From assembly GCF_003046315.1 (NCBI RefSeq), contig NZ_PZZP01000001.1, positions 1,550,001 through 1,614,000 on the forward strand: 64,000 bases of DNA. Reading direction: 5' to 3'. The DNA is from Desmospora activa DSM 45169 (GTDB lineage: Bacteria > Bacillota > Bacilli > Thermoactinomycetales > DSM-45169). This document shows, in pieces, positions 29,956 to 37,685 of this stretch (within the stretch, counting starts at the first letter, position 1; each line of letters starts with the position of its first letter). Below the pieces are notes generated by a model, which saw nothing but the letters and a program-made list of their open reading frames with translations, was not told the DNA's origin and did not search any database. The position numbers and the translations under genes were made by a program.

Positions 29956-31226
29956 GCGACTACCCCTCGCTTTTTCTCAAACCGCTCATACTCTTTTTCC
30001 ACCATAATCCGTTTGAGGCGCTGTACCGCTTCCCATACATCTGTGTAAGAATTGTAGAGCGCCACCGGTGCCAAGCGGAGAATATTGGGCGCGCGAAAGT
30101 CGGGAATAACGCCAGCCTCCTTAAGTGCGTGAGCGATTCGTACCGCCTCCTCGTGTACCAAGGCCACATGTCCGCCACGGCGATTATCGGCGCGAGGATT
30201 GACGATGGAAAAACCCATACCGGCCAATTCCGTCTCCACCAACTCCATCAAAAAACGGGTCAGACTGAGCGATTTCCTGCGAATTTGTTCCATTCCCGCC
30301 TCTCGAAACAGCTCCAGCGATCCATAGACAGGAGCGGCACTCAACAGATGCGGGGTGCCGATCTGATAGGCACCGGCATCACTGGCAGGAGTGAAGTGAT
30401 GATCCATATCAAACTGCACTTCTTTATTTGAGCCAAACCACCCGGCCAAACCCGGCAGCCGACCATGGTGGCGCTTGTGTACAAACAATCCACCGACGCT
30501 CCCTGGTCCACTGTTTAAATACTTGTAATTGCACCAGAAAGCGAAATCAACACCCCACTCCGACAGCCGATGCGGCACCGCCCCAATCGAGTGACACAAA
30601 TCCCATCCGATCAAAATCCCTCGTTCCCGAGCGGCTTGCGTAATCCGCTCCATATCCAGCAGTTGCCCGCTGCGGTACAACACCGCCGACAGCACCACCA
30701 CCGCCACCTCATCACTCATCGCCGCAATGATCGCATCCTCATCCAGGGTATGGCCGTCTTCGCTCTTCACCTGCAGCAAATGCTCCGCTGGATCCAGCCC
30801 ATGCAAACGGAGCTGGCTTTGTATCGCATAGATATCCGAAGGGAAATTAAGAACATCCGCCAAGATATGGGTGCGCGCTCCCTGCGGCCGATAAAAAGTA
30901 GCCAGCATTTGATGCAGATTCACCGTCGTGGAACCCGTCACCATTACCTCTTCCGCATCTGCTCCCACCAACGGCGCCATCATCGCCCCTAGTCGCTCCG
31001 CAAATGGGAACCACGGCCGTTCCCCTTCGATCCATCCGTCAATGCCACGCTCACGCCAAGCGGAAAGAGCTTCCCAGACGCTTTTCTCCGCACGTTTTGA
31101 CAAGAGTCCCAGCGAATTGCCGTCAAGATAAATTTCCCCTGCAGGTAGATAAAACTCCTCCCGAAAACGACTGAGGACATCTGCTTGATCCCAGGCTGCT
31201 GCTTGTTCTTTCATCGCATTCGTCAT
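29952..31226 (-). CDS. kynU: Kynureninase
   Basis: PLP enzyme that cleaves kynurenine to anthranilate and alanine. The 424 residues include [69 protein letters not shown] with the PLP aspartate, and the PLP lysine in [38 protein letters not shown] is also typical. The start follows GGAGGAGG closely. It lies 18 bases after kynA and overlaps kynB. No 3-hydroxykynurenine enzymes are nearby, so the visible route ends at anthranilate. Confidence 0.97.
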   Translation of the reverse strand: MTNAMKEQAAAWDQADVLSRFREEFYLPAGEIYLDGNSLGLLSKRAEKSVWEALSAWRERGIDGWIEGERPWFPFAERLGAMMAPLVGADAEEVMVTGSTTVNLHQMLATFYRPQGARTHILADVLNFPSDIYAIQSQLRLHGLDPAEHLLQVKSEDGHTLDEDAIIAAMSDEVAVVVLSAVLYRSGQLLDMERITQAARERGILIGWDLCHSIGAVPHRLSEWGVDFAFWCNYKYLNSGPGSVGGLFVHKRHHGRLPGLAGWFGSNKEVQFDMDHHFTPASDAGAYQIGTPHLLSAAPVYGSLELFREAGMEQIRRKSLSLTRFLMELVETELAGMGFSIVNPRADNRRGGHVALVHEEAVRIAHALKEAGVIPDFRAPNILRLAPVALYNSYTDVWEAVQRLKRIMVEKEYERFEKKRGVVA

Positions 31227-31244
31227 TGTTATACCTCCTCCAAT

Positions 31245-32093
31245 CTACAAACGGGTGCGTAAACTCCACAACTCCGGAAAAAAGCGGTGATCCAACACCC
31301 GTTTTAAATAACCGACACCGCTGGAGCCGCCGGTACCCGTCTTATAACCGATAATTCGTTCCACCGTTTTCATATGGTTGTAACGCCACTGTTGTTGCCG
31401 ATCCTCAATATCGACCAATTTTTCTGCCAGTTCGTATAGATCCCAGTATTTTTCAACATCGCGGTAAACCTGAAGCCATGCTTCCTCTACACTGGGATGG
31501 GCTTCATAATCCTGACTCCAATCCCGCTGTAGACGAGATGCATCCACCGACAAACCGCGTTGGGCTAAAGCTTGGATGGAGACATCATACAGACTGGGGG
31601 CATGCAACACTTTCTCCAGTAGTTGATACAGCTGCGGCTGATGGCTAAATACTTCTAACACCCGCTGATTTTTGTGACCCAGCGAAAATTCGATCAGACG
31701 GTTTTGGTAGGATTGAAAACCGGAAGAGTGCCCCAAACGATCACGAAACTCCATATATTCAGCAGGGGTTAAGGTGGACAAAACACCCCAAGATTGAATC
31801 AACTGCTCTTGAATCCGGGATACCCGTGCTAACATCTTAAAGGCCGGTTCCAACTCCTGATTGCGGATCGAGCGGATTGCCGCATCTAATTCGTGTAGGA
31901 TTAGCTTCATCCACAATTCCGACGCTTGATGAATAATCATAAACAACATTTCATCATGATGACCCGACAACAGCCGCTGGCTGTTGAGGATGTGATCCAA
32001 TTGCAGATAATCACCATAAGTCATTTCCTTAGAAAAATCGGTATGAATTCCCGACTCCCATTTCTTATTCAAATGATCGTTGCTTTTGCTCAT
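31245..32093 (-). CDS. kynA: Tryptophan 2,3-dioxygenase
   Basis: Heme enzyme that opens the indole ring of L-tryptophan to N-formylkynurenine. Motifs are [15 protein letters not shown], the substrate-binding [40 protein letters not shown], and the heme His near [28 protein letters not shown]. The second of two adjacent ATG codons is best spaced behind AGGAGGAGA (282 residues). An intrinsic terminator with an overlapping antiterminator precedes it directly, so its operon is probably controlled by attenuation. Confidence 0.97.
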   Translation of the reverse strand: MSKSNDHLNKKWESGIHTDFSKEMTYGDYLQLDHILNSQRLLSGHHDEMLFMIIHQASELWMKLILHELDAAIRSIRNQELEPAFKMLARVSRIQEQLIQSWGVLSTLTPAEYMEFRDRLGHSSGFQSYQNRLIEFSLGHKNQRVLEVFSHQPQLYQLLEKVLHAPSLYDVSIQALAQRGLSVDASRLQRDWSQDYEAHPSVEEAWLQVYRDVEKYWDLYELAEKLVDIEDRQQQWRYNHMKTVERIIGYKTGTGGSSGVGYLKRVLDHRFFPELWSLRTRL

Positions 32094-32122
32094 CATTCTC
32101 CTCCTAACTACTTTTAGCATAC

Positions 32123-32200
32123 AAAAAAACAGCCGTGTTGGCATCTATTCCGCCAAATTGGTAAACGGCTGTCCCCTTCACTAGAGACAGCCGCTGTTTG
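32123..32200 (-). promoter_or_regulatory. Transcription attenuator in the kynA leader
   Basis: Two mutually exclusive hairpins share segment 32166-32173. The terminator pairs ACAGCCG (32166-32172) with CGGCTGT (32129-32135), has an inner TTGGC/GCCAA stem, and is followed by a run of seven Ts. The earlier hairpin pairs 32186-32195 with 32164-32173 (ten pairs, one G-U). Formation of the first blocks the second. The terminator lies about 27 bases before the kynA start. Confidence 0.7.
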
Positions 32201-32216
32201 TTTCATACACCCTGCT

Positions 32217-32330
32217 TTAGAGATGAAAAGTCGTCAGCTCCCAGACAAACCACAAAACAACCAGAAAAGTGTAGCTATTTGTAGCAAATAAAACTGTACT
32301 TCGTTCTGGACTGTTGCCTCTGTTCCACAT
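32217..32330 (-). CDS. 37-residue Trp-containing leader ORF or small membrane peptide
   Basis: ATG at 32330 opens a 37-codon frame, MWNRGNSPERSTVLFATNSY followed by TFLVVLWFVWELTTFHL. The second half is hydrophobic enough to span a membrane. Three Trp codons are present, two of them (W27, W30) seven to ten codons from the end. The stop lies 22 bases before the first hairpin of the kynA attenuator. The nearest strong ribosome site (GGGAGGG) is about 22 bases upstream, which is too far, so translation is uncertain. It could be a regulatory leader peptide or a third gene of the gntR operon. Confidence 0.4.
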   Translation of the reverse strand: MWNRGNSPERSTVLFATNSYTFLVVLWFVWELTTFHL

Positions 32331-32367
32331 CCGTTCTTCGCCAGGAAAAACCCTCCCTTATCATTAT

Positions 32368-33477
32368 TTAACGGCTAAGCCAAATGGGTATAAGAATGAT
32401 CACCAACAGCCCGATCAACATCAACCACGAACCTGGTCTGGCAACGTTAATCGTCCAGCCGATACCAAAGCGCTTCTCCACAAATATTGCCGGATCATGG
32501 GGATTACAATAAACCTGGCCTAATTTCCAATATTGATCATCATCGCGGTTAACGGCACCCGACTTTTCCGACGATGTTGCTTGGAGCCGATCCCCTCCTT
32601 GTCCAACCTTAAATGATAATAACGCTGCCCATGCAACCATAATTACAACCTGTATCAGTGTCGCGATCATTAACACAAATGGGGGAATGTGAATAAACAT
32701 CGCCACATTCATCAAGGTAAATAAAAGCACGAGCGAATAGCAGGAACCAATTGTAAAAGCGGACCAGCTGCGGCGAAAAATAATATTCTGCTCCAGTGAT
32801 TGTTTGGGACGGTCAGCATCAATCTGTTGTTTGGTACGTCCAATCATCACATTCATCAAGAGCAACAAAACGGTTATCGATATTTGCGTAATCGAAAGCC
32901 CAAGCACCGATCCATAGGATTTTGCTACTGTATTGGTAATGTTGCCTTGAAAATCGTATTGCTGCGGCAGTTGGTCCGGAAGCGACGGATAATTGACGAT
33001 TAAGAGAATGGTTGTCGTAATCGCGATTAGAAATGGAGGAATAAACCACCCATTGGAGTGGACAATATTCCGATTGCGAAACTGCGTGTCGATCACCACG
33101 GTTTGCCTTTTCAGTTTGTGCCATTCATTGGCCGTTTTTAATCGCTTCATCTGAAAATGAAACAACAGATACACGACAAATGATCCGCACAAATATCCCC
33201 CTGTCCACATAGCCATCAAGATACCTGGCTCTACTTTTATCACTGATAAACATCCGATATATCCAAAGACGGCCAACACCGTCCAAACAGTCACAAAGAG
33301 GACATAACGTTTACGCATGCCGTTTAATTCCGGTCGATTATATACCTCCCGTGGAATACTGAAGCCAAAGCTTTCCGTTTTTCGAGTGAGGTACGGCATT
33401 AAGGCAAGCAGAACATACACAGGGATCTGGATGATCAAGTAAAAAATCAATTCCAGATATTTTTCCATTTGAATCAT
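32368..33477 (-). CDS. DUF1648/DUF5808-type membrane protein, partner of a GntR regulator
   Basis: About nine hydrophobic segments in 369 residues. The middle part has the DUF1648-type pattern YPSLPDQLPQQYDFQGNITN. The cytoplasmic C-terminal segment YWKLGQVYCNPHDPAIFVEK followed by RFGIGWTINVARPGSW is the DUF5808 motif. The ATG at 33477 overlaps the gntR stop by four bases; a second ATG at 33468 is possible. Such proteins are commonly paired with YtrA-type GntR regulators and are thought to act in envelope or antibiotic stress. That role is inference here. Confidence 0.85.
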   Translation of the reverse strand: MIQMEKYLELIFYLIIQIPVYVLLALMPYLTRKTESFGFSIPREVYNRPELNGMRKRYVLFVTVWTVLAVFGYIGCLSVIKVEPGILMAMWTGGYLCGSFVVYLLFHFQMKRLKTANEWHKLKRQTVVIDTQFRNRNIVHSNGWFIPPFLIAITTTILLIVNYPSLPDQLPQQYDFQGNITNTVAKSYGSVLGLSITQISITVLLLLMNVMIGRTKQQIDADRPKQSLEQNIIFRRSWSAFTIGSCYSLVLLFTLMNVAMFIHIPPFVLMIATLIQVVIMVAWAALLSFKVGQGGDRLQATSSEKSGAVNRDDDQYWKLGQVYCNPHDPAIFVEKRFGIGWTINVARPGSWLMLIGLLVIILIPIWLSR

Positions 33478-33863
33478 TCCTCTCCATCGTGAATTTTCTG
33501 ATACACCGTTTGACACACCTGTAAAAACTGCTCCTGGTCCATCCCTCGACATAACGCCTCCGCCAATAATGGTCGAATCTCTTTTTGTAATTTCTCTCGG
33601 TAGAAATCATCATTTTTAGGCATGCCGCCCGGTTGAATCACAACCCCTTTCTGTCGATGAATCTGGACAAAGCCCTTCTCCTTCAATAATTGATACGCTT
33701 TATTGACCGTATGAAAGTTAATGCCTAGATCAACCGCGAGAGATCGTACAGAAGGGAGAGGATCACCCGGTTTTAACTGCCCCGTTGCTATACCCTCCAT
33801 AATGTGATGCATGATTTGTGTATATAGCGGAGTTTCGGATTGTACATCCAATTGAATCAGCAT
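33474..33863 (-). CDS. GntR-family transcriptional regulator, YtrA type
   Basis: The 129 residues carry an N-terminal winged helix (PLYTQIMHHIMEGIATGQLKPGDPLPSVRSLAVDLGINFHTV and NKAYQLLKEKGFVQIHRQKG) and a short helical tail, the layout of the YtrA subfamily. ATG at 33863 follows GAGGAGATCGAT. It overlaps the DUF1648 gene by four bases. An inverted repeat in its promoter (33890-33916) is the likely self-operator, as YtrA-type regulators usually repress their own operon. Confidence 0.93.
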   Translation of the reverse strand: MLIQLDVQSETPLYTQIMHHIMEGIATGQLKPGDPLPSVRSLAVDLGINFHTVNKAYQLLKEKGFVQIHRQKGVVIQPGGMPKNDDFYREKLQKEIRPLLAEALCRGMDQEQFLQVCQTVYQKIHDGEE

Positions 33864-33889
33864 ATCGATCTCCTCTATACTCGTCGTTT

Positions 33890-33916
33890 GTTTGTTATAT
33901 ATATAATATAACAGAC
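33890..33916 (-). promoter_or_regulatory. GntR operator in the gntR promoter
   Basis: Inverted repeat GTTTGTTATAT-ATATA-ATATAACAGAC: 11-base arms with one mismatch and a 5-base spacer, overlapping a likely TTGTTC...TATAAC promoter. The rest of the 235-base gap to 34099 shows nothing clear. Confidence 0.6.
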
Positions 33917-34098
33917 GAACAAAAAAAGAACCCCCCACTCGCCCATAAACAAAAGAAACAAAAGAAACGTAACGATTTTTATCCGATTTATGAATAAAAA
34001 CTTCATCTCTCTTTTTTTTATGTGTTAGCGTTTTCATAATGGATAGGTGACCGACACACTCTGAAACCTCACATCTTATCAGAGAAAGGGAAGAAACC

Positions 34099-35412
34099 AT
34101 GCTGAGTCTGATTGGATTTGCAACATTACTTACAATTGTGATTCTACTGGTCACAGGAAGAGTGGCGCCAATCGTCGGCCTTGTATTGATCCCGATCATC
34201 GGTGCTTTTGCGGCGGGTTTTGGTGTTACTGATATTGGCGGTTTTTTTGAAGAAGGCATTCAGTCTGTCATCAATGTAGTCGTCATGTTTATATTTGCGA
34301 TTTTATATTTTGGGATAATGCAAGATGCCGGGCTATTTGACCCGCTGATTCGACGAATGATTGCGTTAACCAGCGGAAATGTAGTGAGTATCGCAGTTGG
34401 TACGGTCATCATCGCTGCGGTCGCCCACTTGGACGGCTCCGGTGCATCCACATTTTTGATTACAATACCTGCGTTGCTTCCTTTATATCGGCGCTTACAG
34501 ATGAGTCCCTATCTGCTTCTTTTATTAGTTGGAGCAAGTGCCAGTGTGGTTAATATGTTTCCATGGGCAGGGCCGCTGGGTCGTACATCGGCGGTGCTCA
34601 ATATCAACCCCACAGAATTGTGGAAGCCGCTGATCCCGATCCAGATCACTGGTTTATTACTGGTGATTGTGTTAGCGATCTTTTTGGGAGTTCGGGAAAA
34701 ACGACGGATTGCTAAACTTCAATCGACACCTACGACTGAATATCATGACAGCGAAGAGACCGCCACTGATGAGAAGAAAGATGAATCTCTAGCCAGACCC
34801 AAACTGCTATGGTTTAATTTATTATTGACTTTAGGTGTGATCGCAGCTTTGGTAGAGGGAACGATTCCAGCGGAGTATACCTTTATGATCGGGGTATCCA
34901 TCGCTTTGATTGTGAACTATCCAAAGGTAAGCGATCAGATGGCAAGAATACGTGCCCATGCATCCAGCGCATTATTGATGGCCTCGATTATTCTGGCTGC
35001 AGGCTCGTTTTTGGGTATATTAAAGGGATCGGGAATGCTCGATTCGATTGCGACTGATCTTGTAACGATTTTACCGGCATTTATCGCCCCTATTTTACAT
35101 GTGATCATCGGAATCTTTGGCGTTCCATTCGATTTGATTCTTAGCACAGATGCCTATTATTTTGCCCTCTTGCCCGTCGTTGAGCAAATCGCAAGCAGTC
35201 ATGGTATCGCTGCCACCTCAACGGCGTATGCCATGATTGTGGGAAATATCATCGGAACCTTTGTCAGCCCCTTGGCTCCAGCAGTTTGGTTGGCGATTGG
35301 CTTAGCTAAAGTAGAGATGGGTGGCCATATTCGTTACTCCTTCCCATGGATGTGGGGACTTAGCATTGTTTTGATGGCATTCGCGTTTTTATTTGGCATT
35401 ATTACGTTATGA
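34099..35412 (+). CDS. CitMHS-family citrate/divalent metal transporter
   Basis: A 437-residue protein with about 11-12 hydrophobic segments. MLSLIGFATLLTIVILLVTGRVAPIVGLVLIP, the HLDGSGASTFLITIPALLPLYRRL segment and MFPWAGPLGRTSAVL match the CitM/CitH family that imports citrate in complex with Mg or Ca. A charged cytoplasmic loop (about 198-235) divides the two halves. AAAGGGAAG lies upstream of the ATG. It is a single gene with a strong terminator. Which metal-citrate complex it carries cannot be read from the sequence. Confidence 0.9.
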   Translation: MLSLIGFATLLTIVILLVTGRVAPIVGLVLIPIIGAFAAGFGVTDIGGFFEEGIQSVINVVVMFIFAILYFGIMQDAGLFDPLIRRMIALTSGNVVSIAVGTVIIAAVAHLDGSGASTFLITIPALLPLYRRLQMSPYLLLLLVGASASVVNMFPWAGPLGRTSAVLNINPTELWKPLIPIQITGLLLVIVLAIFLGVREKRRIAKLQSTPTTEYHDSEETATDEKKDESLARPKLLWFNLLLTLGVIAALVEGTIPAEYTFMIGVSIALIVNYPKVSDQMARIRAHASSALLMASIILAAGSFLGILKGSGMLDSIATDLVTILPAFIAPILHVIIGIFGVPFDLILSTDAYYFALLPVVEQIASSHGIAATSTAYAMIVGNIIGTFVSPLAPAVWLAIGLAKVEMGGHIRYSFPWMWGLSIVLMAFAFLFGIITL

Positions 35413-35417
35413 CCAAT

Positions 35418-35458
35418 AAAAACCCCCGGACAACATCATATGTCTGGGGGTTTTTATT
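35418..35458 (+). terminator. Terminator of the CitMHS gene
   Basis: AAAAACCCCCGGACA/TGTCTGGGGGTTTTT hairpin (35418-35455), six bases past the stop, continuing into TATTTT. Confidence 0.92.
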
Positions 35459-35581
35459 TTACCCCTCGCCACCCCGGAAACGGACGAGAAAACCATGGTG
35501 AACCCACCGCGAAAAGCTTAAGATATATTGGGAGCCTTGATTTCCTCCACAATACAACTAAATATCGACTGGGGGGTCAAT

Positions 35582-37264
35582 ATGGTTTGGCACATTGTTT
35601 TGTTTTCCTTTTTGTTTGTCACACTTTCGCCCGTCATATGGAGAAAGTTATGGAAAGAGCGGATGTTTTGGCAATTACAGTTGATACGCTATTTGTTAGG
35701 GCTTCTTTATAGCTTTTTCGTCTTTTATGTCGTTTTGATCGATCAAACACCGGCCGCCTATTTGACATGGTTTGTCTGGGTAGTAGGCGTCGGCTTGATT
35801 GTTGATTTCCTGTTATTTGTCGATATTCCTTTTACTTTTTTGGGTGGCGTGTTGGGGGGTGTTATCCTCTTGGCGTTTATTTATATGAAAACAGTCTACC
35901 CTTTCGCCATCGCCAAGGATAAATATGAATTTACACAAGCGGAAATATCCGAACAAAGTTTGGAACCGATGAATGAAGAGCACCTGCCTGTAGTACCTAA
36001 AAAATACGCCCTTTATAAAACGGAAAAACTCCTGGGAAAGGTGGAAAACTATTTCTACTACGATTTAGGCGATCCAACGATACAAAAAATAGATGGAAGC
36101 TTGTTTTGGGTGACTCCAGTGGAATACCAAGACTTTTTTAAGTGGCGGCAAAGCGAATACACACCGGGTTACATCCGTGTCAGTGCTGAGGATCACCGGG
36201 CAGAAGCCCGATTTGTTGAAGCGAAGATGAAAGTGGTTCCCTCCGCCTATTTTTCAGATAATCTATTTCGCCAGGTTCGCCTGCAATACCCGGACCTTTT
36301 GTTAGTGGATGCTTCATTTGAACCGGATGAAAGCGGGAAACCCTATTATGCCGTCAGCTACGGCCGTTTTGAAAAGTTTCGCGCTGTCCAGGATATTCAA
36401 GGGGTGATCTTAGTCGATCCCGCATCGGGAGAAATGAAGCAATATCCCTTGGATCGCGTACCAGCATTTGTAGACCAAATCTTTCCCGCCGACGTAGCGT
36501 GGGAACGAAACAGGTGGTTTGGATTATACAAACACGGCTTCTGGAATTCCATCTTCGGTATGCGTGATGTCCACCGCCCGACGGAATGGGAAGGCTTATT
36601 CGACATCGTGGCTGCCTTTGATAAAGACAATGTCGCGATGCATTGGATTACCGATCATACCCGAGATGAAGAGGAGTCTGGCTCCATGGTCGGATACACC
36701 ATGTTTAACTCCCGTACCGGAAAGCTCACCTACTACACCGGGGCCAACGGCATGCTAAACGGCCGTGCCGCCACGCAAGTGGTGGAAAAAACATTCCGTG
36801 AAAAACAATGGCGCGGTGCCAATCCGATTTTGTACAACATTTATGGCGAATACACCTGGCTCGTTCCCACCTTGGACAGCAACGGCGTGCTACGCCAGAT
36901 TGTGTTTGTCAATGCACGGGATGAAAAAGTGGTCGGATATGGCAAATCCAAACAGGAAGCGCTCAACCAGTATCAATACGCGGTTACTTCAGACTTGCAA
37001 CCAGATACCGATGTGGCGACCGACCGTGCAGATATCGAGACGATCTCCGGAAAAGTGGAGTCCGTCCATAAAACCGACCGCCAAGACGACGTCCTGATCC
37101 AATTTATCCTGGAGGGGGAAGAGCCGATCTTCTCTGTCCGCTCCTCCCAATCTCCCTATACAATCTTTCTGGAACCGGGACACCGTGTTAAGATCGAATA
37201 TATCAACACCGGGGAAACCGCCGTTGCGGTGAAAAACTTAAAAAATCTCACACTAAAACGATAA
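35582..37264 (+). CDS. Large membrane-anchored protein of unknown function
   Basis: The 560 residues start at ATG 35582 behind GGGGGG. Three or four hydrophobic segments fill residues 1-125 (WHIVLFSFLFVTL, LLGLLYSFFVFYVVLI, FVWVVGVGLIVDFLLFV, FLGGVLGGVILLAFIYM). The rest is a long soluble part rich in aromatic residues. It includes two stretches with a repeat-like look (VILVDPASGEMKQYPLDRVP and MFNSRTGKLTYYTG), each the pattern of a residue-turn-strand unit. The C-terminal 80 residues look like a small beta domain (SGKVESVHKTDRQDDVLIQF). I do not recognise the family. It is monocistronic. Confidence 0.82.
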   Translation: MVWHIVLFSFLFVTLSPVIWRKLWKERMFWQLQLIRYLLGLLYSFFVFYVVLIDQTPAAYLTWFVWVVGVGLIVDFLLFVDIPFTFLGGVLGGVILLAFIYMKTVYPFAIAKDKYEFTQAEISEQSLEPMNEEHLPVVPKKYALYKTEKLLGKVENYFYYDLGDPTIQKIDGSLFWVTPVEYQDFFKWRQSEYTPGYIRVSAEDHRAEARFVEAKMKVVPSAYFSDNLFRQVRLQYPDLLLVDASFEPDESGKPYYAVSYGRFEKFRAVQDIQGVILVDPASGEMKQYPLDRVPAFVDQIFPADVAWERNRWFGLYKHGFWNSIFGMRDVHRPTEWEGLFDIVAAFDKDNVAMHWITDHTRDEEESGSMVGYTMFNSRTGKLTYYTGANGMLNGRAATQVVEKTFREKQWRGANPILYNIYGEYTWLVPTLDSNGVLRQIVFVNARDEKVVGYGKSKQEALNQYQYAVTSDLQPDTDVATDRADIETISGKVESVHKTDRQDDVLIQFILEGEEPIFSVRSSQSPYTIFLEPGHRVKIEYINTGETAVAVKNLKNLTLKR

Positions 37265-37287
37265 ACATCCCATCCATCAGCCGATAA

Positions 37288-37324
37288 AAACTCCGGACAA
37301 CACACCGTTGTCCGGAGTTTCATC
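37288..37324. terminator. Convergent terminator
   Basis: Perfect 14-bp arms AAACTCCGGACAAC (37288-37301) and GTTGTCCGGAGTTT (37307-37320), in the gap between the 560-residue protein and the convergent small gene. The T run is better on the minus strand. Confidence 0.85.
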
Positions 37325-37332
37325 AAGCTCCC

Positions 37333-37569
37333 TTAAATAAACCCTTTGCCAATTCCAAGCCCACGTCCGAGTGGCGTCAAAAAGCTGCTTAAGGGTCCCC
37401 ACCACTTTTTACAAACTCCCCAAAACTGACGGCACGCTTGAAACAGTCCCCATATTTGTGTAAAGGGTTGCCAAAATGATCCGCTGAACAAGCTAGAAGT
37501 AGAGGTGCGCTTCACCTTCACCCCCGCAGCACGGCGTACCCTTACTTGAGAAGAACGTCGTCGGTTCAC
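37333..37569 (-). CDS. 78-residue basic, tryptophan-rich small protein
   Basis: GTG at 37569 is well placed behind GGGGGGAGG. The N-terminal 24 residues are strongly basic (MNRRRSSQVRVRRAAGVKVK). The rest is aromatic and amphipathic with six Trp-containing positions (FWQPFTQIWGLFQACRQFWG, KKWWGPLSSFLTPLG). It has a good terminator. No family recognised. Cationic, Trp-rich composition fits a membrane-active or nucleic-acid-binding peptide, but this is only inference; a chance frame is possible. Confidence 0.55.
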   Translation of the reverse strand: MNRRRSSQVRVRRAAGVKVKRTSTSSLFSGSFWQPFTQIWGLFQACRQFWGVCKKWWGPLSSFLTPLGRGLGIGKGFI

Positions 37570-37685
37570 TCTGTCGCCTCCCCCCTCATTGCGATCTCCC
37601 TTTTATTCTATTGCCCTTTCCCTGTTTATGTTTGGAAAATGAGAAAACTTCCACGAACGTCCCTTCAGGGAATACCCTAGGAGAT

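Noticed and set aside
32123-32370. T-box or TRAP control of kynA
   Set aside because: No T-box sequence or specifier stem, and no series of GAG/UAG repeats, was found in the leader.
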